Of a stretch of DNA of 64,000 nucleotides, positions 46,194-54,066 are shown in pieces (the first letter of the stretch is position 1; each line of letters begins with the position of its first letter). Position numbers and translations under genes: made by a program. Origin of the DNA: Rhodalgimonas zhirmunskyi (GTDB taxonomy: Bacteria; Pseudomonadota; Alphaproteobacteria; Rhodobacterales; Rhodobacteraceae); contig JANFFA010000001.1 of the NCBI GenBank assembly GCA_030848925.1, positions 992,001 through 1,056,000 on the forward strand, written 5' to 3'. The notes beneath the pieces were generated by a model. That model saw nothing but the letters and a program-made list of their open reading frames with translations. It was not told the DNA's origin and did no database searches.

Positions 46194-46828
46194 GAGACCT
46201 CCAGCGTATCGGCGAACTCCTCGCCGACCGGCGGGTAATCCATTTCGACCACGTCCGCCGGGATCTTGGCCAGCTCTGCCTGAAGCGCCTCTTGCGCCGC
46301 CGTCAGATTGACCGCGATCAGGCGGCTCTCACAGCCTTCGGGAAGTGTGATCCGGCCCAGTTCATAGGCGGTGTAATAGCTTGGATCATAAGCCTTTACC
46401 CGCCACGGCCCGGTGGCCGCCGCCCCTTCGATCCCGCGCCGATGCCGGGTGGTGATCTTTCCGTCCTCGAAGCTGGTCCCAAGGTTTTCCGGCCCGCCAA
46501 GGCGCAGCTTCTGTCCCGCCGCGTCCTCGATATAAAGATCCCCCGCAAACCCCGCGTCCCAATTCTGATCGAACCCGTTGAGCCGGGCCAATTCTTCGGG
46601 CGTGAGCTTGCCATCGTAGTCGTCGTCCAGTTCCATATCCTCGGTCACCAGCAGCGAATAAAGCTCGTCATATTCCCAACTGACAGAAACGGCCGTCAGC
46701 CGCCCCGCCGCGTCGGTTTCGAACCCGAGGCCAGTGATGATGAAGATATGCGGATGCGCCAGCGCCGCGCCCGCCACGAAAGGCAGGATCGCAAGGGCCA
46801 GAAGCGCGGTTTTGAAGCGTTTGAACAT
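46181..46828 (-). CDS. DUF1007 exported protein, NicO partner
   Basis: A 215-residue DUF1007 protein with a signal peptide (MFKRFKTALLALAILPFVAGAALA) and HPHIFI at the mature N-terminus, a possible metal-binding pair. The mature domain has VSWEYDELYSLLVTEDMELDDDYDG. DUF1007 proteins occur beside NicO transporters and are thought to deliver or hold the metal in the periplasm. ATG 46828 gives the signal peptide; the ribosome-binding site is weak. Confidence 0.8.
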   Translation of the reverse strand: MFKRFKTALLALAILPFVAGAALAHPHIFIITGLGFETDAAGRLTAVSVSWEYDELYSLLVTEDMELDDDYDGKLTPEELARLNGFDQNWDAGFAGDLYIEDAAGQKLRLGGPENLGTSFEDGKITTRHRRGIEGAAATGPWRVKAYDPSYYTAYELGRITLPEGCESRLIAVNLTAAQEALQAELAKIPADVVEMDYPPVGEEFADTLEVSCQK

Positions 46829-47095
46829 GCAGGACGCATAAAGTTTCACATCCCGTCCCGCAATGGCCCGCACCGCGCCTGCGGCCCGCCGCCGCACGCC
46901 ACGGGCGGATCCCCGCCGATGCCGCATGGCCCGCACACGCCCTGCCCATCCCCCCTGCATGTCGTCCATACTTCGCCTGAAATTCAGGCAGTCCCCGGCG
47001 CGACATGCACCGCCCCCGCGCACATTCGCGTGAGCCGCCCAGCGCCCGACCGTTTCCGATTGTAACGGTTTTATGACAGGCATTTATCTCCCCGC

Positions 47096-48856
47096 ATGAC
47101 AGCTCATTCTCTTCCCGAACAGGCCCTGCACCTGCTACAGGACCGGCGCTACAAGCAAGCGCTCAAAACCGCGCGCAGCGGGTTGAAAACAGGCCCGCGC
47201 CAAGGCCCCTCGCCGATGCTGCACAACATCTGCGGCATCGCACTCAGCGCGCTTGGCAAGCCGCGCGAGGCGATCAACGAATTCACCCGCGCCCTGCGCG
47301 AGGCCCCCGATTTCACCGAGGCGCGCCGCAACCTCGCCCAAACGCTCCTCTTGATTGGCGAGGCCGCGAAGGCCCGCGATCACCTCACCCGCCTGCGCGC
47401 CGCCGCCCCCGAGGATGCCGAAGCCGCCCGCCTCTCTGCGCAAGTCGCGCTGTCGCTGGGCGATCCCGACGCCGCCCTGATCCATGCCCGGGACGCGGTC
47501 ACCACCGCCCCCGACGCGCCGCGCCATCACCATATGCTGGGCCTCGTCTACGAGGCGACCGGCCAGATGAACGATGCCCTTTCGGCCTTTCGCGCGGCCA
47601 GTGCGCAGGACCCCGCCTCGCCCGACCTCCTGCTCGCCGCGGCGCGCTGCCTTGCCCGACTGGCACAGCCCGAGGCCGCGCTCGCCGAACTGCACCGCGC
47701 CGCCGCCATCGCCCCGGACCACCCCGGCGCACGCCTCGCGCTGGCCCGCCAGCTGACTGCCACGGGACAAACCGACGCCGCCATCGCCGCCGCACAGGCC
47801 GCGCTCGACCTCACCGACAGCGCACAACAGGCCGAGGCGATCGAACTTCTGGCCAACCTGCAAGAGGCCGCCGCCAACGCCCAACTCGCCCGCCGCATCC
47901 CCAACGCGCTCAAGGCCGCCCCACCGCGCAGCGAGGCCCGCGCCGCGCTCCACTTTGCCCAAGCCCGCATCGCCGAACAGGCCGCCCGCCCCGACGAGGC
48001 CCGCCGCCACCGCGCCAATGCCAACCGCGAGATGGCCCGCCTCTTGCCCCATGACAGCGGCGCCGACGAAGCCGCCCACGCCGCCATCGCCGCCCGCTTT
48101 CCAACAGCCGTAACCGCCGAAACACCCGCGCCCGACAGCGCGCCGCGTCCGATCCACATCTTCGGCCTGCCCCGCTCGGGCACCTCTCTGGCCGAGGCGA
48201 TGCTTGGCGCGCATCCGGATGTCGCCCCCTTGGGCGAACGCGCCACCGCCGCCGCCCTCCTGCGCCACGTCATCACCGAAGATCGCCCCTTCGACAGCGC
48301 CGCAATCGCCGCCTTCACCCAAGAAAACACCGCCCAACTACCGCCCCTGCCGCCCACCACCCGCGCATGGACGGACAAGATGCCGGAAAACTATCGCATC
48401 GCCGGTTTCCTCGCCGCCGCCTATCCAAACGGCGCGCTGATCCACATCACCCGCGATCCCCGCGACATCGCGCTCTCCATGTGGCGCGGGCGGTTTCAGG
48501 GCAGCGCGCTGTCCTATACTTACGACCTCGCGGCGATGGCGGCGCATTTCAACGCCTACGCCCGGCTCATGCGCCATTGGCATGCGGTCCTGCCGGGCCG
48601 CATTCTCGATCTGTCCTATGAAGAACTGGTCACCGACATCGACACCACCAGCCAAAAGATGGCCGACTTCTGCGGCCTCGACTGGCACCCCGCCATGGCC
48701 CACCCCGAAGAGAGCACCGCACAGGTCCTCACCCTCAGCGCCACACAGCTGCGCCAACCGGTGCACCGCCGCTCGATCGGCGGCTGGCGCGCCCACGCGG
48801 ACGAATTGCGCCCCTTCATCGACGCGCTCGACCCGACGCTCTGGCCCAGCCTTTGA
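47096..48856 (+). CDS. TPR-repeat sulfotransferase
   Basis: A 586-residue two-part protein. Residues 1-330 are tetratricopeptide repeats (for example LHNICGIALSALGKPREAI and HHMLGLVYEATGQMNDAL). Residues 350-586 are a sulfotransferase domain: the 5'-phosphosulfate loop is FGLPRSGTSLAEAML (PRSGTS at 359-364) and the 3'-phosphate site is TRDPRDIALSMWR (452-464), both binding PAPS. Such proteins sulfate peptides, lipids or polysaccharides. No signal peptide. No cluster gene suggests the acceptor. It is divergent from the NicO/DUF1007 operon. Confidence 0.87.
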   Translation: MTAHSLPEQALHLLQDRRYKQALKTARSGLKTGPRQGPSPMLHNICGIALSALGKPREAINEFTRALREAPDFTEARRNLAQTLLLIGEAAKARDHLTRLRAAAPEDAEAARLSAQVALSLGDPDAALIHARDAVTTAPDAPRHHHMLGLVYEATGQMNDALSAFRAASAQDPASPDLLLAAARCLARLAQPEAALAELHRAAAIAPDHPGARLALARQLTATGQTDAAIAAAQAALDLTDSAQQAEAIELLANLQEAAANAQLARRIPNALKAAPPRSEARAALHFAQARIAEQAARPDEARRHRANANREMARLLPHDSGADEAAHAAIAARFPTAVTAETPAPDSAPRPIHIFGLPRSGTSLAEAMLGAHPDVAPLGERATAAALLRHVITEDRPFDSAAIAAFTQENTAQLPPLPPTTRAWTDKMPENYRIAGFLAAAYPNGALIHITRDPRDIALSMWRGRFQGSALSYTYDLAAMAAHFNAYARLMRHWHAVLPGRILDLSYEELVTDIDTTSQKMADFCGLDWHPAMAHPEESTAQVLTLSATQLRQPVHRRSIGGWRAHADELRPFIDALDPTLWPSL

Positions 48857-48931
48857 TTTACCTGCTGTGATCTGCCTGCTGACCGGGGAATAAACCCGGG
48901 GGATAAACCCGGCGCCTTCCCCAAATATAAA

Positions 48932-48962
48932 ACGCCACGCACCTCCTCCAGATGCGTGGCGT
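48932..48962. terminator. Bidirectional terminator hairpin
   Basis: ACGCCACGCA and TGCGTGGCGT form a perfect 10-bp stem with an 11-base loop between the convergent sulfotransferase and ppk2 genes. An AAATATAAA stretch lies directly upstream on the plus strand, giving a T-rich tail for the minus-strand transcript. Confidence 0.7.
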
Positions 48963-49032
48963 CCGGCGCGGATCGCTCAGGGCACATATGTCCCGGCGCC
49001 GAGCCTGTCCTTGTATTCGAAACCGGGTGGTC

Positions 49033-50058
49033 TCAGCCCCGCCGCTGATCCGGGTGCAGCGCCGTCCCAAGGATATGCGAACTGCGATGGATCACATGGT
49101 GTGCAGAGGACACCAGCAGCGGGTCGGGCCGACCGACCACATGCTCATCCTTACCCGGATAATCGAGACTGGCAAGGAAATGGCGCATACAAGCCAGCCG
49201 CGCGCGTTTCTTGTCGTTCGACTTCACCACGGTCCACGGCGCATCGGCGGTGTCGGTGTAAAAGAACATCGCCTCCTTGGCCTCGGTGTAATCGTCCCAC
49301 TTATCAAGGCTCGCCTTGTCGATCGGGCTCAGCTTCCATTGCTTCAGCGGGTCATGCTCACGGCTGGTAAACCGCGCGCGCTGCTCGTCCTGCGTGACCG
49401 AGAACCAGTATTTAAAAAGCCGGATCCCCGAACGCGCCAACATCCGCTCAAGGTCGGGCGTCTGGCGCATGAACTCAAGGTATTCATTGGGCTCGCAAAA
49501 GCCCATCACACGTTCCACCCCGGCGCGGTTGTACCAACTGCGGTCATACAGCACGATCTCGCCCGCGGTGGGAAGATGGTTGATATAGCGCTGGAAATAC
49601 CACTGGCCGCGTTCCTCGTCGGTGGGCTTATTCAGCGCCACAACACGCGCCGAACGCGGGTTCAGGTGCTCGGTAAACCGCTTGATCGTGCCGCCCTTGC
49701 CGGCGGCATCACGCCCCTCGAACAGCAGCACGAACTTCTGCCCGGTCTCCTGCGTCCAGTGCTGCACCTTCAGCAATTCGGCCTGCAACTTGGCTTTCTG
49801 CGCTTCGTAGGTGCGCCGGTTCATCTTGGTCGTATACGGGTATTCGCCACTCTCGAAGGCGCGGCGCACCTCGTCGGCACTAGGCTCACGACCCGCTGCA
49901 ACAGAAACGGCCTCGGGCGATTCTTGCGTGGCCTCTTTCATGGTCGCCTGCGTGGCCGGTGCCGTCACAGACGCCTCCATGACCTTGGCCTCGACCGAAG
50001 GGGCCTTCTTCGTGGAATTTCGGACAGTATTCGCCTTCTGCGCGGGTTGGCTCGCCAT
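49033..50058 (-). CDS. ppk2: Polyphosphate kinase 2
   Basis: A 341-residue PPK2-family enzyme that uses polyphosphate to phosphorylate nucleotides (ADP, GDP or AMP, depending on class). Walker A is FEGRDAAGKGG (113-123), the lid/Walker B is LYDRSWYNRAGVER (170-183). The first 60 residues are low-complexity and Ala/Thr/Lys rich, absent in many homologues. AAAGGAG precedes ATG 50058. It ends short of a bidirectional hairpin. Confidence 0.9.
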   Translation of the reverse strand: MASQPAQKANTVRNSTKKAPSVEAKVMEASVTAPATQATMKEATQESPEAVSVAAGREPSADEVRRAFESGEYPYTTKMNRRTYEAQKAKLQAELLKVQHWTQETGQKFVLLFEGRDAAGKGGTIKRFTEHLNPRSARVVALNKPTDEERGQWYFQRYINHLPTAGEIVLYDRSWYNRAGVERVMGFCEPNEYLEFMRQTPDLERMLARSGIRLFKYWFSVTQDEQRARFTSREHDPLKQWKLSPIDKASLDKWDDYTEAKEAMFFYTDTADAPWTVVKSNDKKRARLACMRHFLASLDYPGKDEHVVGRPDPLLVSSAHHVIHRSSHILGTALHPDQRRG

Positions 50059-50221
50059 GCACGTCTCCTTTTCAAAAATGTTAGATACATCTTAGTGCAA
50101 AAATGTCGCAGCCGCCTTGATCCGTATCAATCTGCACCGGCTTTCACGGCTCTTCCCGCCCGCTCCTTTCACTTTTCCCGAAATACTCAAACACCGCCCC
50201 GGCCCCCTGTCCAACACCCCA

Positions 50222-50296
50222 CCCGCGCCGCGCCCCGCTCTGGTCCAGGCGGGGCGGGCGGGTGGGCGCCTGGGCCAGAGCGGGGCGCGGCGCGGG
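50222..50296. repeat. Very long GC-rich hairpin, 30-bp stem
   Basis: Positions 50222-50251 and 50267-50296 are inverted copies matching at 29 of 30 bases (the exception pairs as G-U), around a 15-base loop of G-rich sequence. It lies in the 321-bp gap between the divergent ppk2 and epoxide-hydrolase-like genes. Arms begin CCCGCGCCGCGCCCCGCTC. No gene is seen in the gap apart from this structure. Confidence 0.9.
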
Positions 50297-50379
50297 GTCT
50301 CGAAACACGGACCAAATGCGCGCAAACCGCCCTACGTCACACTTGCGCTTTGCCGCCCATGCCCCCTACCCTCGGGCAC

Positions 50380-51258
50380 ATGCAAAGCCATCACATCCAC
50401 CTCTCGGGCCAGCCCTTCCACTACCTCACATGGGGCAGCCCCGATAATCCGCCGCTTCTGCTGCTGCACGGCTTCCCGGAATACTCCGGCGCATGGGATG
50501 AACTCGCCCAGCGCCTCAGCCACCGCTTCTATTGCATCGCCCCCGATCAGCGCGGCTATGGTCAAAGCTGGGCCCCGCCCGAAGTGTCCGACTACACCGC
50601 CTCCAAACTGGTCGAGGATATGGCCGAACTGATCGATGCACTCGACCTCGGCCCAATCCCCTTGATCGGGCATGACTGGGGCGCGGCGGTGGCCTATGCC
50701 ATGGCCATCACCCGCCCGGAAATGATCACGCATCTCATCATCATGAACGGCGTCCACCCCGGCCCGTTCCAGCGCGCACTCGCCGCTGGCGGCGCACAGG
50801 CCGAGGCCTCGCAATATATCCACTTCCTGCGCCGCGAACGGTCCGAGGACTTCCTGCTAGACGATGACTGCGCCAAGCTGATGGAGATCTTCTCGGCCCA
50901 TATGGACACCGCGTGGCTGACACCGGAAAAGCGCCTCGCCTACCGCCATGAATGGACCCGACCGGGCCGGATGCGCGGCATGGTCAACTGGTATCGCGCC
51001 TCGCCGCTTCAGGTGCCCCACCCCGGCGAGGTGCTCGACCTCCCGCCCCTGCCGCCGGCGAAATTCACCGTCCCGCAACCCCACCTGTTGATCTGGGGCG
51101 AAAACGACACCGCCCTGCGCCCCGAGGCCACAGAAGGGCTCGAAGACTACGCCCCCAACCTCACCCGCGTCGCGATTCCGGGCGCCGATCACTGGCTTGC
51201 GCATCAACAACCCGACGCCATCGCTCAGGCCATCCTGTCATGGCCCGCCCTCGCCTGA
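50380..51258 (+). CDS. Epoxide-hydrolase-like alpha/beta-hydrolase
   Basis: A 292-residue cytoplasmic alpha/beta-hydrolase with the epoxide hydrolase/haloalkane dehalogenase pattern: oxyanion HGFPEYSGAW, nucleophile Asp in IGHDWGAAVAYAMA, cap with NWYRASPLQ (a Tyr that often activates the epoxide), acid Asp in WGENDTALR and His in GADHWLAHQQ. I chose ATG 50380; ATG 50359 seven codons upstream is possible. The stop codon lies in a 17-bp tandem repeat. Confidence 0.83.
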   Translation: MQSHHIHLSGQPFHYLTWGSPDNPPLLLLHGFPEYSGAWDELAQRLSHRFYCIAPDQRGYGQSWAPPEVSDYTASKLVEDMAELIDALDLGPIPLIGHDWGAAVAYAMAITRPEMITHLIIMNGVHPGPFQRALAAGGAQAEASQYIHFLRRERSEDFLLDDDCAKLMEIFSAHMDTAWLTPEKRLAYRHEWTRPGRMRGMVNWYRASPLQVPHPGEVLDLPPLPPAKFTVPQPHLLIWGENDTALRPEATEGLEDYAPNLTRVAIPGADHWLAHQQPDAIAQAILSWPALA

Positions 51259-51299
51259 CCTCCATCCTAGCCTGACCCCCACCCTCGCCTGATCCATGA
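51249..51299 (+). repeat. 17-bp tandem repeat across the hydrolase stop codon, 3 units
   Basis: Units CCTCGCCTGACCTCCAT, CCTAGCCTGACCCCCAC and CCTCGCCTGATCCATGA are adjacent. The first contains the hydrolase TGA, and the last contains the ATG of the next gene. Because the unit is 17 bp, repeated TGA codons fall in different frames. Confidence 0.75.
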
Positions 51300-51712
51300 A
51301 AACACCCCACACGCTCTTCGGCCTCGCGCTCATGGCGCTGCCCCTCACGCCCCTGCACGCGCAAACGCCTGATCAGTTTTCCTGCGCAGTCGAGGATTTC
51401 ATCGGCTTTTCTGATGATGCCGCCTTCAAGGCCAAGAACAAGCGCAAGCGCTTCACCCTGCGCATCACCGGAACCGAGGTCATCGCCTTCGTCAAATCCA
51501 AGGACTTCCGCGATCACGAGAACCGCTACGAGATCATCCAGCGCAAGATGCTCGACACCGTCGCCATCAATGCCGGGCGCGGCTCTCTCGGCACGCTGGT
51601 GATCCCGGCTGATCCGCGCCGCACCCTCGCGCGCAAGGGCTATTTCAACGCCTCCGTCTCGACCCAGTCCAACCACTTCGTCAACAGCTGGCTGTTGCGC
51701 TGCACCAAGTAA
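51296..51712 (+). CDS. Exported hypothetical protein
   Basis: A 138-residue protein with a signal peptide (MKTPHTLFGLALMALPLTPLHAQ) and two cysteines, one near the mature N-terminus (FSCAVEDF) and one three residues from the end (LLRCTK), which could form a disulfide. The mature part is basic and beta-rich. No ribosome-binding site is evident; the start lies within the preceding tandem repeat. The stop codon is in a six-copy 14-bp repeat. I do not recognise the family. Confidence 0.65.
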   Translation: MKTPHTLFGLALMALPLTPLHAQTPDQFSCAVEDFIGFSDDAAFKAKNKRKRFTLRITGTEVIAFVKSKDFRDHENRYEIIQRKMLDTVAINAGRGSLGTLVIPADPRRTLARKGYFNASVSTQSNHFVNSWLLRCTK

Positions 51713-51786
51713 CCGGCACCAAGTAACCGGCACCAAGTAACCGGCACCAAGTAACCAGCACCAGATAACCGGCACCAGATAACCGG
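51703..51786 (+). repeat. 14-bp tandem repeat starting at a stop codon, 6 units
   Basis: Six adjacent 14-bp units (CACCAAGTAACCGG and close variants) begin at 51703, 51717, 51731, 51745, 51759 and 51773. The first unit encodes the last codons Thr-Lys-stop of the gene ending at 51712, so the array grew from the stop region. The first three are identical; later ones carry AGAT for AAGT or one A for G. Confidence 0.92.
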
Positions 51787-51947
51787 CGCACCAAGCGCCC
51801 CCCGATCACTTGCGAAACTCCGCCGATCCGCGCCCACATGATCCTGATCATGGCGGGATCGCCCCGCCGCGCGCATACTCTCGCATGTCTTTTCCAGTTC
51901 GCCTTTTTGACCCGCGCACGCGGCATCTCATTTCAAAGGAGATCAAC

Positions 51948-52517
51948 ATGACCAAATCCACCGATACGCATTCCGTCATCAACGTCCCCGAAGCGGTCGG
52001 CGTCTTCGACAGTTTCAAGACCCTGCAAGCGGCCTTCTACGATCTGCGCACGGCAGGCTTCCATCATTCCGACATCTCGCTTCTGGGCGCTCAGAAGGCG
52101 ATTGACGAAAAGCTCGGCAAAGCCTTCTGGCACGCCAAGGATCTCGGGGACAATCCCGACACCCCGCGCGCCCATTTTGTATCGGAAGAGGCGATGGGCG
52201 AACTCGAAGGCGCCATCGCGGGCGGGTTCTTCTTCGTCGGCTCCTATGTCGCGATGATGGCCCTGCTTGGCCCGGCCAGCACGCTTGCCGCTTCGATCGC
52301 GGCCATCGCCATCGGCGGCAGCCCCGCTGCGGTGATCGGCACCCTGCTGGCGCGGCGCGCTGACAAGCACCACCGCGATTACTACACCAACCAGATCGAG
52401 CACGGCGGCATATTACTGTGGGTGCGCACCCGCGACGCGGCACATGAGAAACTCGCCACTGAAATCATGAAAAAACACTCGGGCCGGGACGTCCACGTCC
52501 ACGATTGGAGCGAATAA
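51948..52517 (+). CDS. General-stress-like membrane-associated protein
   Basis: A 189-residue protein. The N-terminal 65 residues (VGVFDSFKTLQAAFYDLRTAGFHHSDISLLG) resemble the YflT/general-stress-protein-17M domain. A central hydrophobic, Gly/Ala-rich region (AIAGGFFFVGSYVAMMALLGPASTLAASIAAIAIGG) looks like one or two membrane or glycine-zipper helices, followed by a basic loop and a soluble end. AAAGGAGA precedes ATG 51948. It is probably stress induced by family precedent. Confidence 0.68.
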   Translation: MTKSTDTHSVINVPEAVGVFDSFKTLQAAFYDLRTAGFHHSDISLLGAQKAIDEKLGKAFWHAKDLGDNPDTPRAHFVSEEAMGELEGAIAGGFFFVGSYVAMMALLGPASTLAASIAAIAIGGSPAAVIGTLLARRADKHHRDYYTNQIEHGGILLWVRTRDAAHEKLATEIMKKHSGRDVHVHDWSE

Positions 52518-52657
52518 GACCCGCACCGCAGGCTATCGTTCCACGGGCGCACCTCGCGCGCCTTTACTCAGGCACATCGCCGGCTCTGGGTCCGGTCATG
52601 ATGCGCTGGCACGGCGGCCCTTCATCGGGTCGCCCTTACCTTTCATTCGCCACCACC

Positions 52658-52679
52658 GAGGGCCGCAAACAGGGCCCTC
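52658..52679. terminator. Hairpin between stress protein and peroxiredoxin genes
   Basis: GAGGGCC and GGCCCTC form a 7-bp stem with an 8-base loop in the 312-bp gap between two convergent genes. I see no convincing gene in the gap. Confidence 0.55.
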
Positions 52680-52829
52680 TGGCCTCTCGGACGTCAAGCG
52701 CCCGCTTGTTGGACGCGGTGTCTTGCCCCGCACTGTCCTGGCCCGCTTCGTCTTTATCGCGGCACGCGCGCGATCAGTACAAGAACTCCGCCGCCTCCTC
52801 CCCAATGCGGCGGCAAGTTCTCGTCAATC

Positions 52830-53534
52830 TCATCCGCGCGCTACAACGAGGTAGTCCCGCACCTTATGCCAGTTGTCGCCAAAGCTGCTGCACATGTCAG
52901 CGTCCGACATCGGGCCAGGTGCGACCATGTAATCGCCGGGCATCCAGTCCGCCGGCAGGGCCATGCCGGTATAATCGATGTCCTGCAACCCTTCGAGGCA
53001 GCGCAGAACTTCATCGGCGCAGCGCCCAAGATAGGCCGGGTAATCCATCATCAACTGCACCTTGCGCGACGGGTCGAGGATAATGCTCTTGCGCATCGCG
53101 GTTCTGGCCGATTCCGACGGGTTGATCATGCCCAACTCGCGCACCAATTCGCCCTGCGGATCGCAGACCACCGGGAACGGCACCCGCACGTTGAACACCT
53201 CTTCAAGGTCTTCGATCCAGTCCAGCGCCCGGTTCACATCCGAACAGGTTACACCCATAAGGCGCACGCCAAGATCATTGAACGCCTTGATCTGCGCCGC
53301 GAGCGAGACGATCTCGGTCGAACAGACCGGCGCAAAGGTCGACGGAAAGCTGAACAGGTAAACCCAATGTCCATCGGCATAGTTTTCCAGCGAAAGCCGG
53401 CCATGCGTGGTTTCCGCCACGAAGTTCGCAAACCGGTCACCGACCTGCGGCAGTTTTCTCTTACGTCCTGCATCCATGAAGAGGCTTTCTACCCCCGACG
53501 GACCGAAACGCCCCGTATCATCCATGAACCCCAT
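52830..53534 (-). CDS. Peroxiredoxin, AhpC/Prx6-like
   Basis: A 234-residue thiol peroxidase. The peroxidatic Cys is C71 in FPSTFAPVCSTE (PxxxTxxC pattern), and the long C-terminal part (GMALPADWMPGDYMVAPGP) places it in the Prx6/AhpC1 long group; further cysteines near the end (GRCADEVLRC and DMCSSFG) could serve as resolving residues. Thr/Arg residues of the active site fit. AGAGGAAC precedes ATG 53534. It protects against peroxide in the cytoplasm. Confidence 0.87.
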   Translation of the reverse strand: MGFMDDTGRFGPSGVESLFMDAGRKRKLPQVGDRFANFVAETTHGRLSLENYADGHWVYLFSFPSTFAPVCSTEIVSLAAQIKAFNDLGVRLMGVTCSDVNRALDWIEDLEEVFNVRVPFPVVCDPQGELVRELGMINPSESARTAMRKSIILDPSRKVQLMMDYPAYLGRCADEVLRCLEGLQDIDYTGMALPADWMPGDYMVAPGPMSDADMCSSFGDNWHKVRDYLVVARG

Positions 53535-54066
53535 TTGTCTGTTCCTCTCTTGGTTGTTGTTTCAACTGCTTCCGCTCGACACTCTGTTCGCGCCATAGGT
53601 GTATTTCGCTCCTCGATTGTGGCGAAATATGGGCAGCACCCGTGCAAGATTTCGTAAAAGGTGTATTCCTTATTAATGAAACAATTAGTACATAGAGGTC
53701 GCCTGAATAATCAGCAAAACAAGGCGCTTCCGCCCCCAAACCCCGATCACTCTCCTCCAGATTGCGAAAAACTTAATAAAATTCCCCCTTTAGGCGTGTT
53801 GCTCGGGCGGTTATTGTCTCCAATCTCGCATCAATATCCTCGCTGATCCCCGCTCAGAGCACCGGTTTCCCCCAAATTTTTACCGCTGACCCCGGCGAGC
53901 GCAGTTTTTCGTGACGCGGCGTCAAAATACCCGGTGGTTGCAAAATGGGCACCCAAACCCGCCCCGCGCCCCCACTCGACTCACCCTAAACGTGCGCCCC
54001 TTCCCCGCTTCCCCCCACGCCCTCGCTCTGCCATAATGAGCGAAACCCAAGAAACGAGCAGCACAC
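53535..54066. other. 532-bp gap between peroxiredoxin and parE
   Basis: I see no gene here. The segment 53650-53730 is visibly AT-rich. AGGTGTATT occurs twice as a direct repeat at 53597-53605 and 53659-53667, upstream of the peroxiredoxin gene, and might be a regulator site. The parE promoter is not obvious. Confidence 0.5.

Noticed and set aside
47040-47095. Possible metal-regulator box (TGTAACGGTTTTATGACA) before the sulfotransferase gene
   Set aside because: The symmetry is poor and does not match known Zur or Nur sites well enough to report.
50205-50300. Insertion sequence terminal repeats
   Set aside because: The inverted arms enclose only a 15-base loop and no transposase gene is nearby.
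51703-51786. CRISPR-like array
   Set aside because: The 14-bp units are directly adjacent with no spacers, and no cas genes are present.
52596-52805. Short minus-strand frame in the gap before the peroxiredoxin gene
   Set aside because: Arg-rich, without a ribosome-binding site, and it crosses a hairpin; not supportable.
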